Shown here: positions 10,473 through 20,639 of the stretch, piece after piece | Position numbering within the stretch: position 1 is the first letter of the stretch | Layout: every line of letters starts with the position of its first letter | From: Megascapheus bottae | Taxonomy: Eukaryota; Chordata; Mammalia; Rodentia; Geomyidae | Length of the DNA stretch: 64,000 bases | Assembly (NCBI GenBank): GCA_024803745.1 | Contig: JANJXV010000037.1 | Location: 8,705,501-8,769,500, forward strand | Direction of reading: 5' to 3' | Made by a program: the position numbers and the translations under genes | The notes under the pieces: model-generated | Databases searched by the model: none | The model's input: only the letters and a program-made list of their open reading frames with translations | Told to the model about the DNA's origin: nothing

Positions 10473-10679
10473 TTTTTTTTTTTTTTTTTTTGCCAGTCCT
10501 GGGCTTGAGCTCAGGGCCTGAGCACTGTCCTTGGACTTTCTCAAGGCTAGAGCTCTACCACTTGAGCCTCAGCACCACTTCTGGCTTTTTTTCTATGTAT
10601 GTGGTACCGAGGAATCGAACCCAGGTCTTCATGCATGCTAGGCAAGCACTTTAACCACTAGGCCAAACTCCCGGCCCCA
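10473..10679 (-). repeat. IDL-Geo dimeric SINE, young copy with TSD
   Basis: A full-length minus-strand copy begins with a long T run (the poly-A tail). It shows the young-type text CACTTTAACCACTAGGCC at its 5' end. The 17-base repeat TCACCTCTTCCACTTCT occurs at 10456-10472 and 10680-10696 and is the target-site duplication. Confidence 0.95.
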
Positions 10680-10696
10680 TCACCTCTTCCACTTCT

Positions 10697-11710
10697 GTCC
10701 ACACCTTCATTTAACAACTATTCATGAGTGACTCTAGTCCTGTATGAACTGGGAGAAAAGTGGACAGCTGAAGTCTTAATCACACAGGTATCATGGCTTA
10801 GAGTGGAGGGGTAGGGTACCTTGTCAATGTTGGAGGGGAGACTCAGAAGGACATCTTAGTTCGAGAAATGGCCTCCAAAAGGCAGCATGTACATCTAGAA
10901 ACCAGGGAGGGAGGAGGTGGCTGGACCAAATGGAGACAAATTATCCAGACAGAAGATCCAGGCTGGCAAAAAAGCCATGCTAGGGTGGGATAGCCACACG
11001 TTTATAGTTTTGAGGGAATTCTAAGTCAAAGTGAAAGCATTGGAGAATGAAGGGCTAGAGTTTGGCCTTTCTTCAGAGCTTTCTCTTCTAGGATAGGCCC
11101 TATAGCCACCCACAGCCTCACCTTCTCTCAGAGGCCATCTTGGGCCCCTGCCTAGTTGGTGGGGAAGGAGGAAGGTTAGGACTTGAAGAAGTGTTCATCC
11201 TGTGAGGTCTGAGATGAGCAGAGACTGAAAGGGGAAAGTCAACCTCAGAGGTGAGAAGGCCAGAAAGGGAAGAGAATCTTCTTGAGGTGACCTCCTGGCC
11301 TTAGTCATTTTTTTCTAGACACAGACACGAGTAGCAAATGTCTGCCAGAGGCTGGAGGGACAAAGCCTGCATTCAGTGCCCAACGATGTGCACCCCCAGC
11401 TGCTGGGCTCCTTGCAAAGCATTTTCCCTTAATAGCCTCCCATTCAGCAGGCGGCTGCAGCCCACATCTGTAGAAACCAGGCCACACAACTCCTCCTACC
11501 AGACCAGCAAGGTTGCCACAGCCACCAGTCACTGTCCCAGACTGCTCCTTCTGCCTCTGTGTCACCTTCTCATCACTCCACCTGCCATTTTGGGGCTCTG
11601 CTTATAGTGGAGGGACAGAGTTAAGATCCTTCTCCTGGACCAGCATATCCTTAGCTTTTCTGTCCAAGTATTTTAAGGGAGAAAATGGTGAGTAGGAAGA
11701 AGACAAGGGT
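10697..11710. other. Unique sequence, no gene seen
   Basis: No repeat recognised. Open frames at 11305-11565 (minus) and 11338-11607 (plus) overlap antiparallel and lack recognisable domains. Confidence 0.4.
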
Positions 11711-11714
11711 TCTG

Positions 11715-11925
11715 GGTTTTTAGCCACCAATTTGTCATGTGACCCTGAAAAAGTCACTTCAGTTCTCTGAGTCTCCCATTTCCTGAACTATAGGAGAAAT
11801 GTTTTCATCTGTATAGTGGGTTGACCATTTTAAGAGCTCTGCAGGGGATTGAAAGAGAAATTTGATTATGTGAAGCACTTAGCTGTGCCTGGCCTAGAGG
11901 AAATAAAATGTTCGCTATAATTATT
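11715..11925 (+). repeat. MIR SINE relic
   Basis: TCATGTGACCCTGAAAAAGTCACTTCAG is followed by CTCTGAGTCTCCCATTTCCTG. Near the end, GTGAAGCACTTAGCTGTGCCTGGC and AATAAAATG match the MIR 3' end. It is nearly full length. Confidence 0.9.
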
Positions 11926-12142
11926 ATCATCATCACAAGTCTTTAAAAAATTATTTTGCTGTGGATTTGCTTTTCTTTTCTTGTTTGGTTTGGTTTTAAA
12001 GTAGAAACTAATATGGCAGGTATCAGTGAAGAGATGTGGGAGGGCTTGTCTATCTCTTCTCCCAGGTCTGGTTTGGAGCAGCAGTAAATCTTAGGCTAAC
12101 TAATTCTCTGACATTCTGGGGACTATTTCTTTAATTAATTTA

Positions 12143-12235
12143 TTTTTTTGTTTATGTGGTACTGATGAATCAAACCCAGGGCTTTATGCACTCAAGGCAA
12201 ACACTCTACCACTAAGCCACATTCCCAGCCCCTCC
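12143..12235 (-). repeat. ID/left-monomer-like SINE without right monomer
   Basis: The minus strand reads as a solo left monomer. The plus strand shows GTGGTACTGATGAATCAAACCCAGGG (reversed B box) and CTCTACCACTAAGCCACATTCCCAGCCCC (reversed A box and 5' end). Confidence 0.85.
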
Positions 12236-12579
12236 ACGGAATGTTTAAAGCCAGTTAGGAAGTCAATGGTGAACCCAGAGAGAAGTTTAGTAGGTTGATT
12301 CATTCTGTTTGGTTTCAATAATTTCCCAGACTGGGGCGCCACTAAGGTTCTTTCTGGATCTAAGGTTACACTGTGAATTTGGATACAAGGACTTTCTTTT
12401 CCATGGCCTCTTTCAGGTTTAGCTGAATCACCCCACACAGATACAGTGAGACCCTCCCTCAACTCCCAGCCTCCTGTGCCTGTCTACGTCAGTTCTCTTG
12501 GAGCCCCCAAAAGGGGAGAGAGGAAGTGCTTTTTCACCTGCCCTTGAACACCACATTTCTTTTCTTCCTTTCCTGGTGT

Positions 12580-12835
12580 GCCTTTTTTGATAATAATGTT
12601 GAAATAGTTCTTGAAGGCTCACCACATATGACGCACGGTGCTGGGAGCTTAACATTTATTGTCAAGCCAGATCATCTCAAAGCGCTGGGAGATATGAGGT
12701 ACTATCATTATGACTTCACAGATGAGAACACAGAGCCGAGAGGCTAGGTGACGTGATTAAAGTCTCCCAGCTGTAGCTGGAAACCCTGCCCTAGGTCTTC
12801 ACTCATGCTCTTACACATTGCACTGACAGCCATTG
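12580..12835 (-). repeat. MIR SINE relic
   Basis: The order of reversed MIR blocks is GGTGCTGGGAGCTTAACATTTATTG, then GGTACTATCATTATG, then ACAGATGAGAACACAGAGCC, then CTCCCAGCTGTAGCTGG. A 73-residue frame over it is not a gene. Confidence 0.85.
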
Positions 12836-12839
12836 TTCA

Positions 12840-13430
12840 GCCCCTCAACTCTTAACCTTGACGTCAATCTCCACTTACATCCCCAAAGACCAGCCAAAGC
12901 ATCTCCCAAGGAACATGGTTTTAGCCCATGAGACCAGTGAGAGATGAGAAGCACCATAGCTGATCTAACAGGTACCTGAGACAGTCTGGGTCTGAGTAAG
13001 GGTAGAAAGCTAGACACTCCAGTGGAAACACAAGTGACCTTGCCAATCCAGCCACTCAGCCAGTCCCTTTAAATGGACTCCCATTGGACCATTTCTCTGC
13101 CATGTGGCAACCATCCATCCATCCATCCATCCATCCATCTACATGCTAGGTTAGTCTGCACACACCATCCCTGGTCATCTGTGCACCTTTTTTTTTCTGA
13201 CAGTAGAAGGCACCAGATGGTCCTTACTTGTCCTATGGTTCATCAGTTGGTCAGTCTCTCTCTATAGACCAAAAGCCTTGATTTGTGAGTCTCCAGGGTG
13301 GAGCCCCCTGACTCAGGGTCAGTGAGAACAGACCTAGCCACGGTCCCTGCAGACCTTACAATCAGACATCCAGAACAAGCATTCATCCAGAAGTCTCTGG
13401 GTTGAATACAGTTTCCCTAACTGCCCCTAG
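12840..13430. other. Unique sequence with a (CATC)n microsatellite
   Basis: (CCAT)n lies at 13110-13139. The rest has no recognised repeat or exon. Confidence 0.5.
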
Positions 13431-13800
13431 CACCACCTCATCTCCCCTGGGCCCAGCTGCCCCCACTGCTGATGGACCTTTCCCTTTGTGACCTGTCTCG
13501 GTAATTTGGGAGGTGATTAACAGCAATCACGCTTGAGTTTGACATCCAGGCACGGCCGCTAAATTGAGGCTCACAAAGCCTCCTTGACATCCAATATGTT
13601 ATATGCTTTTCCCCTTAATTAGGAACTAAAGTGGATAAATATGAAGTTGCCATGGCAACAGCCTCCTGGGTTGGTGGAGGGGATGCAGCTCAGTTTCTGT
13701 CGGCTGGCTGGCTGACATGTTGGCTGATGGACCAGATCAGTTCCTGAGAAGTAGGAAGAGGTCCTTTCCAACTGACTAGAACCTGCTCTCCCAAGATCAG
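13430..13800. promoter_or_regulatory. Candidate conserved non-coding element with perfect RFX X-box
   Basis: A repeat-free, compositionally balanced block. GTTGCCATGGCAAC at 13646-13659 is the full 14-base palindromic X-box bound by RFX proteins. About 30 bases upstream is CCTTAATTAGG, a homeodomain-type TAATTA core. Further upstream are GGTGATTAACAGCAATCACG and GCACGGCCGCTAAATTG. The long motif-rich text looks like a constrained enhancer, but no alignment was possible. Confidence 0.45.
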
Positions 13801-13834
13801 GTCTGGTTATTCTTTCCATCACTGCTCATTAGAT

Positions 13835-13960
13835 TTCATAGAAAGCTGAATTTGATAGCACATGCCTCTAATCCTAGCACACAGGAGGCAGCAGCAGAGG
13901 GAGAAGGATCTAAGTTGGAGGCCACCTGGGGCTATATAAGACTTGTGAAAGGAAAGTAAA
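13835..13960 (+). repeat. B1-like SINE
   Basis: GCACATGCCTCTAATCCTAGCACACAGGAGGC is an Alu/B1 head, followed by GGAGGCCACCTGGGGCTATATAAGAC. It runs directly into a purine microsatellite. Confidence 0.8.
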
Positions 13961-13961
13961 A

Positions 13962-14060
13962 AGAAAGAGAAGAAGAAAGAAAGAAAGAAAGGAAAGAAGG
14001 AAGGAAGGAAGGAGAAAGGAAGGAAGGGAGAAAGGAAGAAAGGAAAGAAGGAAGAAACAG
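13962..14060. repeat. (GAAA/GGAA)n purine microsatellite
   Basis: An imperfect AAAG/GGAAG repeat forms the tail region of the preceding B1-like SINE. Leu/Phe/Ser-rich frames on the opposite strand are artefacts of it. Confidence 0.95.
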
Positions 14061-14075
14061 AAGAAAGAAACAAAG

Positions 14076-14332
14076 ACATATGCCAGGTGCTGATATCTCA
14101 CATTTGTAATCCTAGCTACACAGGAGACTGAGATCTGAGGAGCCTTCCAAGCCAGCCTAGGCAGAAAAGTCTGTGAGGGTCTTATTTCCAATTGATCATC
14201 AAAAAACAAACAAACAAACAAACCCAGAAGTAGAACTGTGGCTTAAATGGTAGAATGCTAGTTTTGAGTAAACAAGCTCAGGGAGAGTGTCTAGGCCCTG
14301 AGTTCAACCCCCAGAAACGGGTACACACACAA
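14076..14332 (+). repeat. Composite SINE: B1-like head plus right monomer
   Basis: The head is TTTGTAATCCTAGCTACACAGGAGACTGAG. The linker TCTTATTTCCAATTGATCATC is followed by (CAAA)n and a right monomer (AACTGTGGCTTAAATGG...CCCTGAGTTCAACCCCC). Confidence 0.9.
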
Positions 14333-14334
14333 AA

Positions 14335-14415
14335 AAAGATAAAGGACTGCAGGTGTTCCTCAAGTGGCAGAGTACAAGCAAGCAAGCAGAGTGAGGCCCT
14401 AGAAATGTTAGGCAT
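14335..14415 (+). repeat. Short ID-like SINE tail piece
   Basis: CTCAAGTGGCAGAGTACAAGCAAGCAAGCAG and GTGAGGCCCTAGAAATG resemble a truncated right or left monomer. It sits directly behind the composite SINE. Confidence 0.45.
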
Positions 14416-14419
14416 TATA

Positions 14420-14698
14420 GAACCCTAGATGTCCCATTTGCACCTCAGAGTTCAGTTGGTCTCACCCATCATGAACAAATGGGAAACTGAAGAGGAAGTT
14501 TGCTGCCCAACAGTTGAGAGGCAGAAAGAGCTAACCTCCAATTTCCTGATTTCTGGATCAGAGTCTCTAGTGGTTCTTAGATGTTTCAGGCTCCTCTTCC
14601 CTAAAAAAAAATCTGTTGAAAGCTGTGACCACTGCAACATGGACCTGATATTAGCCCCAGGGTGAGTATAGAGCCAGAATTGGGCTCTATATGCATTT
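14420..14698. other. Unique sequence, no gene seen
   Basis: No repeat recognised. A 78-residue frame (14429-14665) has no known domain. Confidence 0.4.
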
Positions 14699-14699
14699 T

Positions 14700-14878
14700 T
14701 TCCCCCAGTTGTGGTGCTTGAACTCAGGGCCTGAGCACTGTCCTTGGGTTCTCTCAAGGCTAGAGCTCTACCACTTGAGCTACAGCACCACTTCTGACTT
14801 TTTCCTTTGTATGTGGTACCCAGGAATCGAACCTAGGTCTTCATGCATGTTAGGCAAGCACTCTACCACTAGGGCCCC
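14700..14878 (-). repeat. IDL-Geo dimeric SINE, 5'-truncated
   Basis: The reversed right monomer (GTGCTTGAACTCAGGGCC...) and the left monomer (GGAATCGAACCTAGGTC, CTCTACCACTAGGGCCCC) are present. The last bases of the 5' end are missing. A T run follows at about 14887. Confidence 0.9.
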
Positions 14879-14924
14879 TGTATGCTTTTTTTTTTTTAAT
14901 TACTTTCTCCCCTCCCCCCATGTT

Positions 14925-15062
14925 ATCTCATTTAACACCCCCTACAAGACAGGTCCCACAAGCATTTCTACTTTATAGATTACAGAAAAGAATTTCAGAG
15001 TGGGTTTGGCCACTTTCTCAGTGTCACACAGCTTGCAGGCAGAGGAGCCAGGATTTGGATCC
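14925..15062 (-). repeat. MIR SINE relic
   Basis: CTCATTTAACACCCCC, TCTACTTTATAGATTACAGAAAAG and GTGTCACACAGCTTGCAGGCAGAGGAGCCAGGATTTGG match the reversed MIR order well. Confidence 0.85.
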
Positions 15063-15249
15063 ACTTCTGCATGCAGACTGCCCGTGGCCCACAGTAACGA
15101 CCCTGGGGGCTGTGGGGTTCAGATAGGAAGGCCTTCTGCTTAGGGAGATGGGGAAGTGGACAGCTCTTCCCTCTCAACCCCATCTTTGCTGTTGGGGTGG
15201 GTGGAGGGAAAGAACCAGCCCCCAGTAGCTTCTAATAGAGGTCAAGGTG

Positions 15250-15900
15250 TTTAACGCAAATAGGATGGTGCTGGGGCTCCATGCAAAGAGCCCATAAAAG
15301 AAAGCACCTCGGAGCTACCCAAGCCCTATTCTCAAGAAACCAAACCGGGTCTTCCTCCTTTTCTCCCTTCTTTGCCAAAGAGCACTCCTGCAGAGCTGTG
15401 AGGTCCGCGGGGAAGGAGGCCCACCCTCCCCAGCCTGCAGGCAGAGTCGTCCCCTGGTTCTGCGCCGGCAGGTGGGAGGGAGCAATGTGCTGCCTCGCAG
15501 AGGAGCTGGGACTCGGGGCTCCTCCAGCGCCCCCGCACCACGTGGCTTGGGTGCTGGCAGCGGGAGCTGGGGCTGGTGGCTTGGCCCCCGAACTTCCTTT
15601 CCTTCCAGTTCTGACTAAAAATAGAGACAAGCAAGGACCCAAGTTTGGTTTGTCAGACAGTGGGGGGGAGGGGTGCCTGAGCAGACACGATCCCCCGTTT
15701 CTTGGCATGTGATATTGAACCCCCAGTTGCACCCACATATACCCTTTGCCTCTGCTGCTGCCTTTGCCCCCACTGCCACAGCTGTTGCTCAGGATCCAGG
15801 AGCTCAGTGAACAGTCTCGGCAAGACCTGAGCTCAGACAGCTTCTCTTTCTCTCTCTCTCTGCTCAAGACATGTAGGGTCGGCGGCGGGGCCCCTTCACA
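15250..15900. promoter_or_regulatory. GC-rich, CpG-enriched element with MEF2 site
   Basis: CpG dinucleotides cluster at 15400-15560 and again near 15878. CTAAAAATAG at 15615-15624 matches the MEF2 consensus exactly. Open frames of 211 residues (minus, 15232-15867) and 143 residues (plus, 15281-15712) overlap antiparallel, which is expected when GC content keeps stop codons rare. Neither has a recognisable domain. Best read as a candidate regulatory element; an alternative first exon cannot be excluded. Confidence 0.35.
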
Positions 15901-16325
15901 CCTCCGGGAATAGAATGAAGAGCGGATATCCAGGCAGCAAGGGTGCCCTGGGTTGGTACAGGGGATCTGTTATTCTAAGATCCTGTGCCTCACAGGGAAA
16001 AAAGTCTTCCCAGCCTCTCCATCCTCTCTCCCACCTCTTGTCCTTTCCATAGATCCAGCCCTCCCCCACCCCATGCCAGGGACAGGGAAACCACCGCCAA
16101 CCCCAGTGACCAGCTTGGATGTTTGGCTCATATAGGCAGCCCCACTAATCAGACACACAGTAGGGCCTGAAACAGGTGAGGGAAGAATGTGGGATCCCTC
16201 ACTTCTACGCAGCTGCCCAGCTTCTGCTCTTCAGGAAGCATGTAGTCTCTGCACAGACTCTCCTGAAGACACGGGAGAGAGAACAGTGGGCGAATGCAGT
16301 CATAATATTCAATGTGCCTATGTGA
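15900..16325. other. Unique sequence, no gene seen
   Basis: No repeat or exon recognised. The overlapping 60-62 residue frames have no known domain. Confidence 0.4.
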
Positions 16326-16478
16326 AAATTGAACTAGAATTTTGAAAGGATGGGTGGGGCTGGGGGAAATGGAAGAGAATGATGGAAGAGGTGACATTGA
16401 TCAAGATGCATTATGCTCAAATTGATATGTTGAATTGAAACTTTTTGTTCAACTACTTAATATAAAAAATTTAAAAAG
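16326..16478 (+). repeat. L1-like 3' end repeat, copy A
   Basis: GAGGTGACATTGATCAAGATGCATTATG is followed by TGTTGAATTGAAACTTTTTGTTCAACTACTTAATAT and an A-rich end. The same ordered text recurs at 41871, 53095, 56780 and 59716, all ending in A-rich DNA. Confidence 0.7.

Positions 16479-16480
<2 letters not shown>

Positions 16481-16513
<33 letters not shown>
16481..16513. repeat. (CA)n microsatellite
   Basis: About 16 AC units sit immediately after the A-rich end of the preceding retrotransposon piece, followed by (GA)n. Confidence 0.97.
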
Positions 16514-16516
<3 letters not shown>

Positions 16517-16799
16517 AGATAAATACACAGCACCAGTTCACAAGAACATTCAAGATCCTAAAGATATGGAACATTGTGGAGATGACGTTAGAGAAAACCA
16601 GGAAACCTATACTGGGCTATGGACAGATACAAATAATGCCTCACCGGGACTCCTTATTCCTCAAGGGGATTATTTCTTCCTGGGGCAGAGACCAAACTGC
16701 AGACTTCTCCTGACTCACTTTCACCCAGTTCAGTCCACAAACACAAAATACTCTAAAGGTCTGCAGGCTCAGTGACATAAAGGTAAGTAGGAGAGAATG

Positions 16800-16885
16800 T
16801 GACGTGTTAGTATGGCTCTAGCCTTGCAACAGTACCTGGCAGTAGGTAGGTGCTTGGAAATGTTTGTTGAGTAATCATAATCAAT
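16800..16885 (+). repeat. MIR SINE 3' fragment
   Basis: CAGTACCTGGCAGTAGGTAGGTGCTTGG and AAATGTTTGTTGAGTAATC match the MIR 3' end. Confidence 0.65.
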
Positions 16886-17215
16886 GCAGGATTGAATGGA
16901 TGAGATGCAGTCATGACTTAAGTAAGACAAGAAAGAAATCATTTAAAGTTATAATTATGGTACTTATGCTACAGCCTGGACAGAAAAATTAGATTCAAGG
17001 GCAAACTAATAATTTGATGCCTTTGCAAGTCAATTCTCTTTCAATATTTGCTCAATATTTATTGGGAGTGGAGTCTGTGTGGGGACTGGGCAGAATGGAG
17101 GGTGACCTGGTTGCAGCTCTCAGCCTCTCTTCATCAGCCCAACCTCAAAGCCCCACTGAGCTTCATGGAAGTTCTTTGTTCCCCAGGTCTCCAACCTTGG
17201 AAGGGAAGAAATTGA
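16886..17215. other. Unique sequence, no gene seen
   Basis: No repeat or exon recognised. An 88-residue frame (17014-17280) runs into the next SINE and is not a gene. Confidence 0.4.
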
Positions 17216-17228
17216 ACAAATTATTCTT

Positions 17229-17436
17229 TTTTTTTTTTTTTTTTTTTTTTGCCAGTCCTGGGCTTGAGCTCAGGGCCTGAGCACTGTCCTTGGACTTTCT
17301 CAAGGCTAGAGCTCTACCGCTTGAGCCTCAGCACCACTTCCAGCTTTTCTCTATGTATGTGGTACCGAGGAATCGAACCCAGGTCTTCGTGCATGCTAGG
17401 CAAGCACTTTAACCACTAGGCCAAACTCCCGGCCCC
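17229..17436 (-). repeat. IDL-Geo dimeric SINE, young copy with TSD
   Basis: A full-length minus-strand copy with a T run of more than 20. It is flanked by ACAAATTATTCTT (17216-17228) and ACAAATCATTCTT (17437-17449), a target-site duplication with one mismatch. Confidence 0.95.
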
Positions 17437-17509
17437 ACAAATCATTCTTGTAACCTGAAAAACCTGAGGTATCATTCCTCTGTATCCAAAAACTTTTAGA
17501 AGTGTTCCA

Positions 17510-17680
17510 GGGGCCAGAAGTGACAGAGCATTTCTGTAATCCCACACTCCATGACCAGCCAGAGGTAGTCAGGAATTTTAAGAAAACTTTAGGCCTCAGA
17601 CTGTGGGTCAAGTTGTAGAGTGACTGACTAGCAAGTGCAAGGTCCTGAGTTCAAACTCCAGCACTGCCTAAATAAATACT
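17510..17680 (+). repeat. Old B1-like/right-monomer composite SINE
   Basis: A decayed head (ATTTCTGTAATCCCACACTCC) is followed by GTGGGTCAAGTTGTAGAG, CTAGCAAGTGCAAGGTCCTGAGTTCAAACTCCAGCACTGCC and an A-rich tail. Confidence 0.7.
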
Positions 17681-17739
17681 TAAACATATATATGAATAAA
17701 TAGAAATATATTTATAAATGTGCTTCCATGTATATAGAT

Positions 17740-18340
17740 TTGTCTAAACTTCCTGGTAACCGCATCCCTGAAGTTCATGCTTGATGAATACCTTCTTTTT
17801 CCAATTTGCTAGGTGACCCTTCTCAGCCCCCTGCCACCTCTCACCCTCACACCCAGGAGAAAAAAAATCAGGATAGGGAGGTGGAGCATTTTCCAAGTCT
17901 GAGCAACTGAAATGACTGCTCATCCCTCCCACGGAGCTCCAGGACCAGGCCTGCCGCTCGAATCCTAGTCTGCAGGGAAACCTTCTGAGTCTACAAGCCG
18001 TGCAGTCAGTACACGTGGATCTGAGGTGGATGGCACCAGAGCAGCCAAAGTAATGCTGTCTGACTTCCATTCCCCTGGGATGCCAGGGAAACCATGTGTC
18101 TGCCCAACGAGGCGATCACAGCAGCAATATCGTTAAGTAAATACGCAGTCACTCACTTCCGTTTCCTCCCTGTTAACGCGACCTCCTATGCTGTCTCTGT
18201 CCAGTCCCCTAATTTCACTGCATACCCAAAGATGTTTTCACCCCTCCACCCTCACAATCAGCTTCTGCATTCTTTCCTGATTCCCTTGTTACCTGCCCAG
18301 CCATAAAAATGAAACCTCGGAGCACCTGTGCAGATGAATA
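17740..18340. other. Unique, repeat-free sequence
   Basis: No repeat recognised. Around 18100-18200 there are scattered CpGs (ACGAGGCGATCACAG, ATATCGTTAAG, TTAACGCGACC), which is mildly unusual here. Short frames lack domains. Confidence 0.4.
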
Positions 18341-18349
18341 AGTAATGGC

Positions 18350-18455
18350 CACATAATTTCTTGAGCAGTAACAGTGTGCCTGGCACCAGGCTAGATACTT
18401 CTTTATGTGCATTAGCTCATGTATTCCCATAGTGACCCTTTGATATGGATACTGA
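18350..18455 (-). repeat. MIR SINE fragment
   Basis: GTGTGCCTGGCACCAGGCTAGATACTTC and GTGCATTAGCTCATGTATTCCC are the reversed MIR 3' end. It is head-to-head with the MIR that follows. Confidence 0.8.
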
Positions 18456-18479
18456 ACCTGATTCAGGGCCAGAGTCACA

Positions 18480-18650
18480 GTCTTTTCACTTGCCAGCTTC
18501 ATAGCTCAAGGAGAATCACTGAACCTCTCTGAACCCCTATTTCCTCATCTGCAAGGTAATAAGATCAACCTTATAGAGTTCTGTGAGGACTCAGCCATGC
18601 TGGCACAAAGGCTGGTTCATGTGAATGGCTGTTGTTGTTATCATCATCTG
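18480..18650 (+). repeat. MIR SINE relic
   Basis: AATCACTGAACCTCTCTGAACCCCTATTTCCTCATCTGCAAGG is typical MIR core. GTTCTGTGAGGACTCAGCC and a GTT/ATC-rich end follow. Confidence 0.85.
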
Positions 18651-18699
18651 TCTTCACTGTCATCTTCGTTGTTGTTATCACCTTTTTAGGAGCCAGGAA

Positions 18700-18783
18700 A
18701 CCAGACTTGGAAGGTTGTGGTTGTGACTCAAGTGGTAGAATATCTGTCTAGAAAGTATGAAGTCCTGAATCCCAAACCCCCAG
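18700..18783 (+). repeat. Right-monomer SINE fragment
   Basis: GTGACTCAAGTGGTAGAATATCTGTC is followed by AGTATGAAGTCCTGAATCCCAAACCCC. Its tail position is occupied by the (CTAT)n microsatellite. Confidence 0.65.
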
Positions 18784-18793
18784 GATTTCCTGC

Positions 18794-18794
18794 C

Positions 18795-18840
<46 letters not shown>
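18794..18840. repeat. (CTAT)n microsatellite
   Basis: About 12 tetranucleotide units lie between the SINE fragment and a piece of MIR. Confidence 0.97.
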
Positions 18841-18900
18841 TACAGATGAGGAAACCAGGAAATTAAGCCATGTGCTAAGGCCACATATGGCTACAACATG
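18841..18900 (-). repeat. MIR SINE fragment
   Basis: TACAGATGAGGAAACCAGGAAATTAAGCCATGTGC matches the reversed MIR core. Confidence 0.6.
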
Positions 18901-18929
18901 GTAACATCAAGATTTTTTCAACTGGAGTC

Positions 18930-20380
18930 TGTCAGTTGTGTCTGAGGGGCTGTAGCTTAGCCCCTCCCTGCTCCTCTTTCCTCAGTATGGATGCATGCCC
19001 TCTGCTGTCATGCCTGCAGAAAGGAAAAGTGGAACTGATGGAGCTGAAGGAACTCTGGCGAGTCTCCTGGTTTTCTACCGACGCCACCATCCCACAATGC
19101 TCTGGGGGATTGTACACACACCCACCTGCCAGGCTTTAGACTTGAAAGGTAATTCAATCTCACAGACAGAGAAGCATTCCCTTCCCTCCCGCTCCAGGTC
19201 TGGGTGTTCAGAGACACAGACCCAGTTTCTGAGGAACAAGGAAAGCGGATGGAGTCGCAAGGCCAAAGGCACCAGTGTGTGTTCAGCCTAAAGACACAGG
19301 CCACCCCTAATCCAGCATTCACCCACCCTACCCATCTGCCTGGGCCTCTCGAGCTTCCCCCTGAATTGCTTCTTGCCCTTCCCTAGGCTTCCCATGGCTG
19401 GCTCCTGTGTCCTCTCCAGCCTCACTTTTAGGAAGCTGCTCTCCCCCCATCCATCCCTCCCCTCCCCTTTCCTTCCACTTTTCATAAAGGACCCTAGGCA
19501 TCCTGTGTCCCTGTGCATTACCCACAGCTACCACCTCTAGCCACCCATTTTCTTCCCATTGGCTCAGTTCAGCCCAGGCTCTGGGATTGGTGCCCAGCAC
19601 TTGGGGCAGGAGCTGGAAGAAGACTGGAGCCTCTCAGAGCCTCTGTCTAATTTGTAGCAAGTCATAGGCCAATGTGCTATTAGGAGATGAAGGAAGGGGG
19701 CTGTGCTCCTTGGGATCAGGCCAGAGCCTGGCCACACGTGGCCCAGTATTACCCTCTAGGCTCCACCAGACTCCCTTTCAATTCCTCACAAAAATACCCA
19801 TTTAATTCCTTCAAACTTCACATGTGCTCTTTGGCCAGTCCCCTGGCCTGACATCTCCAACTCTCCCAGGTCTCTGGCTCAGTTCTGCATGAGTTCCATT
19901 CCTAGCTTTCCCCTTACCACTGGGCACAAAGTCCATCCTCAGAAGCTCTGGATGTCCCAGTGTTCTCCTGGATTCAAGAGTCAAGAAGTCCCCTAGAGAA
20001 ACCCACAGTTGTAAGCCTATTTGGCATCTGCCCTCCCCCACCCCCATGCTCAGCAAGGGGTTCGTGGTGAGTCCCCGACTTCCCTCCCCAGCTCCTGGAA
20101 GGCCCTGTGGGTGATGTCCCAGCCCTTTCCACCGTCAGGCACGGGAAGAATCATGTTGCCCTCCAGTGGCTATGGCTGGCAGTGGTGTAGGGAGCAAAGG
20201 GTGGCCTGCCTCTGGATGGTCTTGGGTCCTTCTTTGAGCACACATTTACAGACTTTCAAGTCAGGGCTGTTTACATTGCTCACAGCCTAGATCACTCATC
20301 TCCTGTCCCTCTGGCCCTGTAGCACAATCTCATTCACCTCCTTCTTTTCTCCAGAAGAACCAAGTCATGATAAAAGTGGC
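18930..20380. other. Unique sequence, no gene seen
   Basis: GC-moderate and without recognised repeats. The longest frames (19008-19322 minus, 18995-19291 plus) overlap antiparallel and lack domains. Confidence 0.4.
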
Positions 20381-20384
20381 AATA

Positions 20385-20545
20385 AACACAAGCAGGGCGC
20401 CTGTGTGCTGGGACAAGGGCTTTTTTAAAGGCATTAACCAACTCAATGCACAACAGCCTCATGAGGCTGAGTAGTTGTCACCTCCACTGTACAGATGAAG
20501 CACCGAGTCTCCGGGAAATCAGTTTCCTGGCTCACCAAGCCAGTG
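20385..20545 (-). repeat. MIR SINE relic
   Basis: CCTGTGTGCTGGGACAAGGGC, GGCATTAACCAACTCAATGCACAACAGCC and GTACAGATGAAGCACCGAGTC match the reversed MIR order with many changes. Confidence 0.75.
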
Positions 20546-20639
20546 TTGAGGAGTTAGGAGTCTGATGCCACTAGAAACCAAGTCCTGCCCAGAAGCCATT
20601 TGATTTATCATGTGTTGATGGAGTCATAAACAGGTGAGA

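Noticed and set aside
15232..15867. 211-residue minus frame as a gene
   Set aside because: No recognised domain; a plus-strand frame overlaps it; GC-rich composition explains the lack of stops. Kept only as a lead.
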